Origin: Paraburkholderia domus
GTDB taxonomy: Bacteria; Pseudomonadota; Gammaproteobacteria; Burkholderiales; Burkholderiaceae
Assembly (NCBI RefSeq): GCF_905220705.1
Contig: NZ_CAJNAT010000003.1
Span: forward strand, 1 to 64,000
Reading direction: 5' to 3'
DNA length: 64,000 nt
Part shown: in pieces, positions 54,749-62,952 of the stretch
Position numbering within the stretch: position 1 is the first letter of the stretch
Layout: each line of letters opens with the position of its first letter
Made by a program: the position numbers and the translations under genes
Notes under the pieces: model-generated
Told to the model about the DNA's origin: nothing
Databases searched by the model: none
The model's input: only the letters and a program-made list of their open reading frames with translations

Positions 54749-56512
54749 TTATAGATCTTCCGAACCCATGAGCATCTCAGTGATGCCCTTGCCGGCCTGG
54801 ACCATCGGCCAGACGTTTTCGGTCGGGTCGGTCTGGAAGTCGAGAAACACCGTGCGATCCTTCAGGCGCAGCGCTTCTTTCAGCGCCGGTTCCACATCGG
54901 CCGTGCGTTCGATACGCATGCCGACGTGGCCGTACGCTTCGGCGAGCTTCACGAAATCCGGCAGCGCATCCATGTACGAATGCGAATAGCGCTTGCTGTA
55001 TTCGATCTGCTGCCACTGGCGCACCATGCCCAGATAGCGGTTGTTCAGCGAAATGATCTTCACCGGAGTCTCGTACTGCTTGCAGGTCGAGAGTTCCTGG
55101 ATACACATCTGGATCGAGCCTTCGCCCGTGATACAAAGCACGTCGTCGTCCGGGTGCGCCATCTTCACGCCCATCGCCGCCGGCAGGCCGAAGCCCATCG
55201 TGCCGAGGCCACCGGAGTTGATCCAGCGGCGCGGCTTGTTGAAGCGGTAGAACTGCGCCGCCCACATCTGGTGCTGGCCGACGTCGGAACACACGAAGGC
55301 ATTGCCGTCGGTCAGTTCCCACGCCTTTTCCACCACGTACTGCGGCTTGATGATGTCGCTCTTGCGGTCGAACTTCAGGCAATCTTTGGCGCGCCAGGCT
55401 TCGATGTCCTTCCACCAGTCGGCGAGCGCCGCGGTGTCGGGGCCATGCTCGGCCGTTTGCAACTGCTCGATCAACTCCTTCAGCACTTCCTTCACGTCGC
55501 CGACGATCGGAATGTCGACCTTGACGCGCTTGGAGATGGAAGAAGGATCGATGTCGATATGGATGATCTTGCGCGGACGCGATGCGAAGTGCGCCGGGTC
55601 GCCGATCACACGGTCGTCGAAGCGCGCGCCGATCGCGATCAGCACGTCGCAGTGCTGCATCGCCATGTTGGCTTCGTACGTGCCGTGCATGCCGAGCATG
55701 CCGAGGAATTTTTTGTCGCTCGCGCGGTAGCCGCCCAGACCCATCAACGTGTTGGTGACGGGATAGCCGAGCAGATCGGCGAACTGGTTCAACTCACGCG
55801 ATGCATCCGCGAGGATGATGCCGCCGCCGGTGTAGATGTACGGACGCTTGGCCGACAACAGCAAGGCCACGGCCTTGCGAATCTGGCCGGAGTGACCTTT
55901 CGTGACCGGGTTGTACGAGCGCAGCGAAACGGTCTTGAGCGGTTCGTACTGGCACGGCGTCTTCGACACGTCTTTCGGAATGTCGATCAGCACCGGGCCG
56001 GGACGGCCGGTTCGGGCAATGTAGAAAGCTTTCTTGACGGTAGCGGCGAGGTCGCGCACGTCCTTCACGAGGAAGTTGTGCTTCACGCAGGGACGCGTGA
56101 TGCCGACCGTATCGCACTCCTGGAATGCATCCTGACCGATCGCGGCAGTCGGCACCTGGCCGCTGATGATCACCATCGGGATCGAATCCATGTAGGCCGT
56201 CGCGATACCGGTCACCGCATTGGTGACGCCGGGGCCGGAGGTCACGAGGCACACACCCACTTTGCCGGTGGAACGCGCATAGGCGTCAGCGGCATGGACT
56301 GCGGCTTGTTCGTGGCGCACGAGGACGTGCTGGAATTTGTCCTGCTTGTACAGCTCGTCGTAAATGTAGAGTACCGAGCCGCCGGGATAGCCCCAGATAA
56401 ACTCGACGTCTTCGTCGGCCAGTGCCTTCATGAGCACGGTGGCGCCGATAGAGTCAGCTTGAGGATGGAGGGTCGTATCCGACGTGGAGAATTCCGCGCT
56501 GGGCATATTCAT
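54749..56512 (-). CDS. ilvB: Acetolactate synthase large (catalytic) subunit
   Basis: A 587-residue thiamine-diphosphate enzyme making 2-acetolactate from pyruvate, the shared first step of valine and leucine synthesis. The N-terminal domain has FIWGYPGGSVLYIYDEL with the catalytic Glu in VRHEQAAVHAADAYAR. The cofactor motif GEGSIQMCIQELSTCKQYETPVKIISLNN (GDG-x-NN type) is near residue 465. The ribosome site AAAGGTGA is five bases before ATG 56512. First gene of ilvBHC. Confidence 0.97.
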   Translation of the reverse strand: MNMPSAEFSTSDTTLHPQADSIGATVLMKALADEDVEFIWGYPGGSVLYIYDELYKQDKFQHVLVRHEQAAVHAADAYARSTGKVGVCLVTSGPGVTNAVTGIATAYMDSIPMVIISGQVPTAAIGQDAFQECDTVGITRPCVKHNFLVKDVRDLAATVKKAFYIARTGRPGPVLIDIPKDVSKTPCQYEPLKTVSLRSYNPVTKGHSGQIRKAVALLLSAKRPYIYTGGGIILADASRELNQFADLLGYPVTNTLMGLGGYRASDKKFLGMLGMHGTYEANMAMQHCDVLIAIGARFDDRVIGDPAHFASRPRKIIHIDIDPSSISKRVKVDIPIVGDVKEVLKELIEQLQTAEHGPDTAALADWWKDIEAWRAKDCLKFDRKSDIIKPQYVVEKAWELTDGNAFVCSDVGQHQMWAAQFYRFNKPRRWINSGGLGTMGFGLPAAMGVKMAHPDDDVLCITGEGSIQMCIQELSTCKQYETPVKIISLNNRYLGMVRQWQQIEYSKRYSHSYMDALPDFVKLAEAYGHVGMRIERTADVEPALKEALRLKDRTVFLDFQTDPTENVWPMVQAGKGITEMLMGSEDL

Positions 56513-56623
56513 TTATTCACCTTTCGAATTTTCGGCAAAAAATTGATCGGGTGCTCTCTGCCGGGCTTGTGGCTCGGGTTCAAGCGGCGCGTCCAGTTGA
56601 CAGGTGAGCTTCTTGGGCCACAC
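56513..56623 (-). other. Possible upstream ORF (36 codons) ending against ilvB
   Basis: A minus-strand frame from GTG 56621-56623 (VWPKKLTCQLDAPLEPEPQ at its start) ends with TAA 56513-56515, directly abutting the ilvB ATG. It lies within the predicted ilvB leader. There is no Leu/Val/Ile run and no clear ribosome site, so it may be chance. Confidence 0.2.
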
Positions 56624-56660
56624 CTCAATTGAGACAAGTCACTTATGTTGCGAACCAGCG

Positions 56661-56689
56661 ACGATATCTGCAGATGTCCGCGCGGTCAA
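56661..56689 (-). promoter_or_regulatory. ilvBHC promoter candidate
   Basis: Minus strand: -35 TTGACC (56684-56689), 17-base spacer, -10 TATCGT (56661-56666), giving a leader of about 140 bases before ilvB. The remainder of 56690-56875 holds the divergent upstream region of the sigma factor gene; nothing else was recognised there. Confidence 0.55.
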
Positions 56690-56875
56690 GCAAATATTGC
56701 CCTGGCGCCCTGCCCCTGAATCGCTCCATCGGCTAAAAGTGACCGAAAGCTTGTTATAGAGATGCAAGATACGGCGGGTTTCGCCCCAGCGACGCGAAAG
56801 TTTGTTAGCATCCGCGAGTTTTACGACATTTTTCGACCGATTACGCGCACGCACGCTGCGCCGACCCCCAAACGG

Positions 56876-57439
56876 ATGGCATCAGACAAGGAACTCGCCG
56901 ATTTTCTGGCGGGCGTCGAAAGGCGCGCATTCAAGCAGACGGTCTACGCCGTGCGGGACGACGACGCCTCGCTCGATATCGTGCAGGACGCGATGATCAA
57001 GCTCGCCGAAAAATATGGCGACCGTCCTCCCGCCGAACTTCCGCTGCTGTTTCAGCGTATTCTTCAGAATGCGATGCACGACTATTTTCGTCGTGCCAAA
57101 GTGCGCAATACTTGGGTTAGTCTATTCTCGTCGCTCGGCAACGCCGACGACGACGAGTTCGACCCACTCGAAACATTCGAGGCGCAACAAGGTTCAGCGG
57201 GCTCAGAAAGCAACGAACAGAAACTCGAACGCGAACAAGTCTTACAGTTAATCGACGACGAGATCCAAAAGTTACCGGCACGTCAACGGGAGGCGTTTCT
57301 CATGCGTTATTGGGAAGATATGGATGTCGCCGAGACTGCCGCCGCGATGGGCTGCTCCGAAGGCAGTGTGAAAACACACTGCTCGCGGGCCACCCACACG
57401 CTGGCGCAAGCGCTCAAGGCTAAAGGAATCACGCTATGA
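56876..57439 (+). CDS. RNA polymerase sigma factor, ECF type
   Basis: A 187-residue sigma-70 family protein. Region 2 (about 15-85) includes SLDIVQDAMIKLAEKY and LLFQRILQNAMHDYFRR; region 4 (about 130-180) has LPARQREAFLMRYWEDMDVAETAAAMGCSEGSVKTHCSRATHTLAQAL, a clear helix-turn-helix. ATG 56876 gives the conserved N-terminus; the frame opens 38 codons earlier. The ribosome site is weak. Its stop overlaps the next gene (ATGA). The target regulon and signal are unknown; the following gene is a candidate anti-sigma factor. Confidence 0.9.
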   Translation: MASDKELADFLAGVERRAFKQTVYAVRDDDASLDIVQDAMIKLAEKYGDRPPAELPLLFQRILQNAMHDYFRRAKVRNTWVSLFSSLGNADDDEFDPLETFEAQQGSAGSESNEQKLEREQVLQLIDDEIQKLPARQREAFLMRYWEDMDVAETAAAMGCSEGSVKTHCSRATHTLAQALKAKGITL

Positions 57440-57864
57440 GCTCCCTAGAAACCAAAGAACTCGAGTTCGCCCGCCAGGTGCGCCGCGCGCTCGACGAAAA
57501 CGCTGCCAGTATTTCGTCCGCCACGGTCGACCGGCTCGCCGTGGCGCGCCGCGCCGCGCTTGCTCGCAAGAAGCCCGAAACCGTGAGCGCGCCGGTGTTC
57601 GCGCCCGCCCTCGCCGGCGCCGGGATGCCGGCGGGTATGCCGCACGTCGACATGCCCCAGCGCCGCCGTTCGCCGCTGCGCCGCTTTGCGCTCGCCTGGC
57701 CGCTCGTCGCCCTGGTCGTCAGCCTCGTGGCCATCGCCTACTGGGAAGACCAGCAGCGCACCGCCGAACTCGCCGATATCGATGCAGCCATGCTAAGCGA
57801 CGACTTGCCGCTCAATGCCTATCTCGACCACGGCTTCAACGCGTACCTATCACGCGCCCACTGA
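57436..57864 (+). CDS. DUF3619 family single-pass membrane protein, putative anti-sigma factor
   Basis: A 142-residue protein with one membrane helix at about 86-106 (FALAWPLVALVVSLVAIAYW) and an N-terminal cytosolic part that begins with a charged helix (ELEFARQVRRALDENAASISSATVDRLAVARRAAL). This topology and translational overlap with a sigma factor gene resemble anti-sigma factors, but no zinc-binding anti-sigma motif is visible. DUF3619 is of unknown function; anti-sigma is an inference. Confidence 0.8.
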   Translation: MSSLETKELEFARQVRRALDENAASISSATVDRLAVARRAALARKKPETVSAPVFAPALAGAGMPAGMPHVDMPQRRRSPLRRFALAWPLVALVVSLVAIAYWEDQQRTAELADIDAAMLSDDLPLNAYLDHGFNAYLSRAH

Positions 57865-57880
57865 GCGGGAGATTCTTCGG

Positions 57881-58639
57881 GTGAGTTACAAGCGCGGCTT
57901 AGCCGTTGTTTTCGGATGCGCGATCGCGGCTCTCGTGTCGTTTGCCGCGACGTATCCGCGCTTTTATCCGAGCCCGTCGACCGCCAGCGCGCCTGCCGCC
58001 GGCGGTAACGCGACCGCCAAGGCGCCCGCGCCTACCCTCGCCGTCGATCTGCCGAGCCTGTCCGACAGTAATAGCCCGATGGCGTGGTCGCGCCTGACCT
58101 CGGCCGAGCATGTCGCGCTGGCTCCGTTCGCCAGCCAATGGGACTCCTTTAGCGACGAACGCAAGCGCAAGTGGATCAAAATCGCGTCGCGTTATCCGAA
58201 GTTATCGCCTGATGCGCAAAAGCGTCTGCATGATCGGATGACTGAATGGGTGCGCATGACGCCCGATCAACGACGCGTCGCACGCGAAAACTACCAGGTC
58301 TCAAAGGAATTGCCGCGCGAAACCCGCCAGAATGCCTGGAAGGCATATCAGCAGTTGCCGGAAGAACAGAAGGAGCGGCTCGCCGCGAGCGAGCGCAAGA
58401 GGCGGCCGAGCGTCGTGAGCGCACCGCCATCCGGCAAAACTGAGATCAAGGGCCTCGACCGCCTGGTCAACGCCCGGGAGCACGGCGCGAGCGGTGTCGC
58501 GGCGGTGAGCGCCGCGGCTGCCGCTTCGTTGCCGAGCCCGGCCGCCACACCGGCGATTCCCGCTGCGGGCAGCTTCGTGCCCGCCACGCCGCTGCCGGTT
58601 TCGCCGGCCGAGGCGCCGTCGATCTTCAACGGCTCCTGA
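57881..58639 (+). CDS. DUF3106 domain protein, envelope-anchored (GTG start)
   Basis: A 252-residue protein. A signal anchor (residues 5-25) precedes a DUF3106 helical region (about 70-175) rich in Trp, Arg and Glu: LAPFASQWDSFSDERKRKWIKIASRYPKLSP and TPDQRRVARENYQVSKELPRETRQNAWKAYQQLPEEQK. The C-terminal 80 residues are Ala/Pro-rich and likely disordered. GTG 57881 follows GGGAG by about 11 bases and gives the membrane start. It sits 16 bases after DUF3619. A periplasmic sensor or structural role in the sigma factor circuit is possible. Confidence 0.78.
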   Translation: MSYKRGLAVVFGCAIAALVSFAATYPRFYPSPSTASAPAAGGNATAKAPAPTLAVDLPSLSDSNSPMAWSRLTSAEHVALAPFASQWDSFSDERKRKWIKIASRYPKLSPDAQKRLHDRMTEWVRMTPDQRRVARENYQVSKELPRETRQNAWKAYQQLPEEQKERLAASERKRRPSVVSAPPSGKTEIKGLDRLVNAREHGASGVAAVSAAAAASLPSPAATPAIPAAGSFVPATPLPVSPAEAPSIFNGS

Positions 58640-58652
58640 TCCGGGCCCGACT

Positions 58653-59174
58653 GTGTCCCAGCCACTCGCCACCTCGACACTACCCGCCGATTCGTCCGGC
58701 ACCGCGCCCACCGTGCGCCGGCGCCTTGCCGCGCTGCTTTACGAAGCCGTGATCCTGTTTGGCGTCGTGTTCATCGCGGGCTATCTGTTCAGCACGTTGA
58801 CGCAGCAGCGCAACGGCCTCACCCATCACAACATGCTCGCGGCGTGGATCGGCTTCGTGGTCGGCCTGTATTTCGTCTGGTTCTGGACCCACAGCGGCCA
58901 GACGTTGCCGATGAAAACGTGGCGCCTGCGCGTCGTCGGCGTTGATGGCGCGCCGCTGTCCACGGGCCGCGCGATCGTTCGTTACGTGCTGGCGTGGTTG
59001 TGGTTTTTACCGCCGCTTGCGCTGCATCCGTTGCTGGGCCTCGCCGTGCCGCAGACGCTGATAATCGCCGCGATCTGGTTCGCGCTGTGGGCCGCCACCG
59101 GCCGTCTCGACCCGCAGCGCCAATTCCTGCACGACCGTCTGGCCGGCACGCGCGTCATTAGCGTGGAGCGCTGA
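58653..59174 (+). CDS. RDD family membrane protein (GTG start)
   Basis: A 173-residue RDD-family protein with helices at about 28-48, 62-80 and 115-140. The family Arg/Asp signature is seen as RRLAALLYEAVILFGVVF and THSGQTLPMKTWRLRVVGVDG. RDD proteins are poorly understood; some are Na+/H+ antiporters. GTG 58653 lies 13 bases after the DUF3106 stop, so it is the fourth gene of the sigma factor operon. Confidence 0.85.
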   Translation: MSQPLATSTLPADSSGTAPTVRRRLAALLYEAVILFGVVFIAGYLFSTLTQQRNGLTHHNMLAAWIGFVVGLYFVWFWTHSGQTLPMKTWRLRVVGVDGAPLSTGRAIVRYVLAWLWFLPPLALHPLLGLAVPQTLIIAAIWFALWAATGRLDPQRQFLHDRLAGTRVISVER

Positions 59175-59278
59175 CATCACGGGCCACCCGGTCATTCCCG
59201 GCACCCCTCGCTGTTTTCTCCTGCCAAGCCGCACCCGCTCCGTCCCTCTCCCGGCACAGTAATAAGAACTTCTTGTGA

Positions 59279-59296
59279 CTGTCACGGCAGGGTCAC
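59279..59296 (+). promoter_or_regulatory. Pho-box-like direct repeat
   Basis: CTGTCAC (59279-59285) and GGGTCAC (59290-59296) are 11 bases apart from start to start, the spacing of PhoB half-sites (consensus CTGTCAT). The second repeat has two mismatches and the spacer is GC-rich, so the match is partial. It lies 45 bases before the start of the phosphoesterase gene. Confidence 0.35.
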
Positions 59297-59340
59297 GCGC
59301 GGCTGGCGCAATACGGGCACCGCAACTCGACGCGTGAGCC

Positions 59341-60282
59341 ATGGACCCCAAAACGTCCGCGACTTCCCTGTTCCGCCAGACCGGCCCGAGCGTCGACCCT
59401 GTCGCGTTCCGCCCGGAACCCAACCCTAGTCACGGCTTGCCGTTGCCTGTGGCGTCACTGCCACTCGATTCGCACGCCGGACATCACGACGACGACCACG
59501 CCGAACCGCACCGCTATCGCACCATCTGGCTGTCCGACATCCACCTCGGCTCGAGCGGTTGTCAGGCGCCATATCTGCTCGACTTCCTGAGGCACAACGA
59601 GTCGGAATATCTGTACCTCGTGGGCGACATCATCGACGGCTGGCAATTGAAAAAAGGCTGGTACTGGCCGCAGGCGCACAACGACGTCGTGCAGAAGGTG
59701 CTGCGCAAAGCGCGCAAAGGCACCCAGGTCATCTACGTGCCGGGCAATCACGACGAAGCCGCGCGTCAGTTCTGCGACCTCGCGTTCGGCGACATTCACG
59801 TACGCGGCGAAGCATTCCACACGACGCTCGCCGGCAAGCGCCTATGGATCGTGCACGGCGATCTGTTCGACGGCGTGATCCAGCACGCGAAATGGCTCGC
59901 CTATCTCGGCGACACGCTCTACACGATGATCCTGATCCTGAACCGCTGGTTCAACCGGATCCGCAGCCGCCTCGGATTCCCGTACTGGTCGCTGTCGCAA
60001 TACCTGAAGCATCAGGTGAAGAACGCGGTGAATTTCATCTCATCGTTCGAGCGCGTCATGACCGACGAAGCGCGCCGCCGCGGTTGCGACGGCGTGGTCT
60101 GCGGACACATTCACAAAGCAGAAATCCGCGACATCGACGGTGTGCTGTATTGCAACGACGGCGATTGGGTCGAAAGCCTGTCGGCACTCGTCGAGACGTA
60201 TGAAGGCGAACTCAAAGTGATCTACTGGACCGTGATGCGCGCACCGGAAGTCGGCGTGCAAAAGGCCCGGGCGACCGCGTAG
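59341..60282 (+). CDS. Calcineurin-like metallophosphoesterase (PlcP / LpxH-like)
   Basis: A 313-residue phosphoesterase. The two-metal site is complete: SDIHLG (Asp66, His68), GDIIDG (Asp96), GNHDE (Asn136, His137), HGD (His172) and GHIH (His256, His258). Databases often label this class UDP-2,3-diacylglucosamine diphosphatase. Followed by a GT4 glycosyltransferase, it matches PlcP of phosphate-starved Sinorhizobium and marine bacteria, which cuts phospholipid headgroups to give diacylglycerol; this is inferred from context. The first 55 residues are a variable, His-rich lead. Confidence 0.82.
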   Translation: MDPKTSATSLFRQTGPSVDPVAFRPEPNPSHGLPLPVASLPLDSHAGHHDDDHAEPHRYRTIWLSDIHLGSSGCQAPYLLDFLRHNESEYLYLVGDIIDGWQLKKGWYWPQAHNDVVQKVLRKARKGTQVIYVPGNHDEAARQFCDLAFGDIHVRGEAFHTTLAGKRLWIVHGDLFDGVIQHAKWLAYLGDTLYTMILILNRWFNRIRSRLGFPYWSLSQYLKHQVKNAVNFISSFERVMTDEARRRGCDGVVCGHIHKAEIRDIDGVLYCNDGDWVESLSALVETYEGELKVIYWTVMRAPEVGVQKARATA

Positions 60283-60312
60283 TCCCTCTCCACTTCTATT
60301 GGGCCGAAACCG

Positions 60313-61344
60313 ATGAAGATCATGATCGTCACCGACGCATGGGAACCGCAGGTCAATGGCGTCGTGCGCACGCTGAAAAACACCACACGCGAACTCACCG
60401 CGCTCGGCCACCGCGTCGATCTGCTGACGCCGCTCGAATTCAAGACGATTCCGTGCCCAACCTATCCTGAGATTCGCCTGTCGCTGCTGCCGCGCCGCAA
60501 GCTGCACCAGCGGATTGGCGAATTCGCGCCCGACGCGCTGCACATCGCCACCGAAGGTCCTCTCGGCATGGCCGCACGCTCGTATGCGATCCGGCACAAG
60601 CTGCCGTTCACGACCGCTTATCACACGCGCTTTCCCGAATACGTGCAGGCTCGCTTCGGCATTCCGATCGCGGCCACCTACAAGTTCCTGCACTGGTTCC
60701 ACAAGCCGTCTCTGGCGGTGATGGCGCCCACACCCGTGGTCAAGGCTGACCTCGAAAAATTCGGCTTCACCAACGTGGTGCTGTGGACCCGCGGCGTCGA
60801 CCTCGACATCTTTCACCAGATGGACTCGAAGGTCCTCAACACCGCGCGGCCGATCTTTCTGTACGTGGGACGCGTGGCGGTCGAGAAGAACGTCGAAGCG
60901 TTTCTGAAGCTCGATCTGCCCGGCTCGAAGTGGGTTGCCGGCGAAGGCCCGGCGCTGGCCGAACTGAAGTCGCGCTATCCGCAAGCGAATTACCTGGGTG
61001 TGCTGACGCAAGCTGAACTGGCCAAGGTCTACGCGGCCGCCGACGTATTCGTGTTCCCGAGCCGCACCGATACCTTCGGGCTCGTGCTGCTCGAAGCGCT
61101 GGCCTGCGGCACGCCGGTCGCGGCGTATCCGGTGACCGGTCCGATCGACGTGCTCGGCGACGGCGGCGCGGGCGCCATGCACGAAGACTTGCGCGAGGCG
61201 TGCCTCGAAGCCCTGAAGATCGAACGCAGCCATGCCCGCGCATGGGCCGAACGCTTCTCCTGGGCAGCGGCATCCGAACAGTTCGCGGCCCATCTGAAGC
61301 CGTTGCCGCGCACGTCGTACAGCGAGGAAAGCGCCGCCGCGTGA
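60313..61344 (+). CDS. Glycosyltransferase family 4 (Agt-like, diacylglycerol glycosyltransferase candidate)
   Basis: A 343-residue GT-B enzyme. The N-terminal loop MKIMIVTDAWEPQVNGVVRTL and EGPLGMAARSYAIRH bind the acceptor; the C-terminal half holds FLYVGRVAVEKNVEAFL (nucleotide sugar) and TDTFGLVLLEALACGTPVAAY, where the first Glu of the usual EX7E pair is Asp. It is of the type labelled alpha-mannosyltransferase or Agt, the latter making glycoglycerolipids from diacylglycerol under phosphate limitation. It is 30 bases after the phosphoesterase and overlaps the next gene. The sugar donor cannot be told from sequence. Confidence 0.82.
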   Translation: MKIMIVTDAWEPQVNGVVRTLKNTTRELTALGHRVDLLTPLEFKTIPCPTYPEIRLSLLPRRKLHQRIGEFAPDALHIATEGPLGMAARSYAIRHKLPFTTAYHTRFPEYVQARFGIPIAATYKFLHWFHKPSLAVMAPTPVVKADLEKFGFTNVVLWTRGVDLDIFHQMDSKVLNTARPIFLYVGRVAVEKNVEAFLKLDLPGSKWVAGEGPALAELKSRYPQANYLGVLTQAELAKVYAAADVFVFPSRTDTFGLVLLEALACGTPVAAYPVTGPIDVLGDGGAGAMHEDLREACLEALKIERSHARAWAERFSWAAASEQFAAHLKPLPRTSYSEESAAA

Positions 61345-61997
61345 CGCGACGCGCCGAGCCGCTTATGCGAACCCGAAACTCCACCGCGGCACGCGCGTCG
61401 AGCGGCGCGCTGCACGCCGTCGATGCCGACACCGACAGCACCAACCGCGAGCCGTTCGACGATGTGAGCGAGCACGGCACGCCGAATCATGTCAATCACG
61501 CGAATGGTTTTCGCGGCATGAACGGCGCGAGCCTCGAGGGGCACGAGAGCGAAACCCACAACGAACCGCTCAGCCCCGACGATCCGTTCGCCCCGCTCCC
61601 CTTCAACCCGTACAAGGGCAATCGCGGCCTGACCCGCGCGTGGCACGCGATGAAAAATTCGCTTGCCGGGTTTCGCGTGGCAATTCGCGAGGAAAGCGCG
61701 TTTCGCCAGGAACTCACGCTCGCCGCGATCCTGATTCCATGCGGCGTGCTGGTGCCGGTCGATCCCGTGTCGCGCGTGCTGCTGCTCGGTTCGGTACTGC
61801 TGGTACTGATCGTCGAGTTGCTGAATTCGAGTGTCGAGGCGGCCATCGACCGGATTTCGCTCGAACGCCATGAGTTGTCGCGTCGCGCCAAGGATCTCGG
61901 CAGCGCGGCCGTGATGGTCGCGCTCGGCATGTGTCTGATGACGTGGGGGCTGATCGTCGGTCCGCTAGTCGTGCATTGGGTCAAAGCGTGGCTATGA
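61341..61997 (+). CDS. dgkA: Diacylglycerol kinase (DgkA family) with an N-terminal extension
   Basis: A 218-residue protein. The DgkA domain (about 105-215) has three membrane helices and the motifs MKNSLAGFRVAIREESAFRQEL, ELLNSSVEAAIDRI (catalytic Glu) and RRAKDLGSAAVM. DgkA phosphorylates diacylglycerol to phosphatidic acid. About 95 polar residues precede it, unlike the 120-residue E. coli enzyme. I use GTG 61341, whose overlap with the upstream stop (GTGA) suggests coupling; ATG 61365 is an alternative. In this operon it would return diacylglycerol to phospholipid synthesis. Confidence 0.85.
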   Translation: MTRRAEPLMRTRNSTAARASSGALHAVDADTDSTNREPFDDVSEHGTPNHVNHANGFRGMNGASLEGHESETHNEPLSPDDPFAPLPFNPYKGNRGLTRAWHAMKNSLAGFRVAIREESAFRQELTLAAILIPCGVLVPVDPVSRVLLLGSVLLVLIVELLNSSVEAAIDRISLERHELSRRAKDLGSAAVMVALGMCLMTWGLIVGPLVVHWVKAWL

Positions 61998-62076
61998 GCG
62001 TAGCGATGGAATCCACCCCGCAGCACCGCCTGGCGCCGTTTTCCGGCGTCCCAAAGAATGAAAACCCTGAGTATCC

Positions 62077-62105
62077 GCTTGGTATAAGAACGGTCGGTTT
62101 ATAAT
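62077..62105 (+). promoter_or_regulatory. tetR promoter with an operator-like element
   Basis: A -10 TATAAT (62100-62105) lies 17 bases after GCTTGG (62077-62082) and the spacer contains GAACGGTCGGTTT (62088-62100), an imperfect palindrome related to 21020-21031. Autoregulation by the TetR protein is likely. The start codon is 120 bases downstream; the leader 62106-62224 shows no further gene. Confidence 0.5.
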
Positions 62106-62224
62106 CGTCCGATAGCCTCACGGGAAACCGTTGGGGCGCTCAATATACCAACCGCGTCCGGGTGGATCACGCAGTAGCGGCACGCCGCCATGCGTCCAGC
62201 CCGGCGTAACCAGGGCCGGACGAC

Positions 62225-62950
62225 ATGGAAGCCAAACCTCCCCGCCGCACCCGCGAACGGATCCTCGAACTGTCGTTGAAGCTGTTCAACGAGATCGGCG
62301 AGCCGAACGTCACGACGACGACGATCGCCGAGGAAATGGAAATCAGTCCAGGCAACCTGTACTACCACTTCCGCAACAAAGACGACATCATCAACAGCAT
62401 CTTCAGCCAGTTCGAACAGGAGATCGAAAAGCGTCTGCGTTTTCCCGACGACCACCGCGCGACCATCGACGAAATGTGGTCGTACCTGCAGTACATGGTC
62501 GATTTCACCTGGCGCTATCGCTTCCTGTATCGCGACCTGAACGATCTGCTGGCGCGCAATCGCACGCTGGAGACACATTTCAAGCAGATCATCAGCCACA
62601 AGGTGCGCTTTGCGAGCCAGTTCTGCGAGCAGCTCGTGGCCGACGGTGAAATGGTCGCCACGCCGGAAGAGTTGCACGTAATCGCCACCAACGTCGGCGT
62701 GATCGGCACGTACTGGCTGTCGTACCAGTTCGTGATGAACCCGCGCAAATACAACGAGCAGGAAACGATACGCGCGGAGCTGCATCAGGTGAGCGTGCAG
62801 ATCGTGTCGCTGATGGCGCCTTATCTGCGCGGCCGCTCGCGGCAGATTTTCGACGACCTCGTCTCAGGCAAACTGCCCAAGCGCGAGTTCTACGACTACC
62901 TGCCGCCGAAAGAAGGCGCCGCGCCCCGCAACGAACCGAAGGACGTTTGA
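62225..62950 (+). CDS. TetR/AcrR family regulator (PhaD/FadR-like)
   Basis: A 241-residue repressor. The N-terminal HTH (about 8-55) is TRERILELSLKLFNEIGEPNVTTTTIAEEMEISPGNLYYHFRNKDDIINSIF, close to PhaD-type regulators of Pseudomonas that respond to acyl-CoA or polyhydroxyalkanoate metabolites. The C-terminal ligand domain is helical. An acyl-type ligand is a guess from this resemblance. The start is ATG 62225. It overlaps or abuts the LOG gene. Confidence 0.87.
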   Translation: MEAKPPRRTRERILELSLKLFNEIGEPNVTTTTIAEEMEISPGNLYYHFRNKDDIINSIFSQFEQEIEKRLRFPDDHRATIDEMWSYLQYMVDFTWRYRFLYRDLNDLLARNRTLETHFKQIISHKVRFASQFCEQLVADGEMVATPEELHVIATNVGVIGTYWLSYQFVMNPRKYNEQETIRAELHQVSVQIVSLMAPYLRGRSRQIFDDLVSGKLPKREFYDYLPPKEGAAPRNEPKDV

Positions 62951-62952
62951 GT

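Noticed and set aside
54926..56632. 568-codon plus-strand open frame opposite ilvB
   Set aside because: Antisense shadow of ilvB with Arg/His-rich translation.
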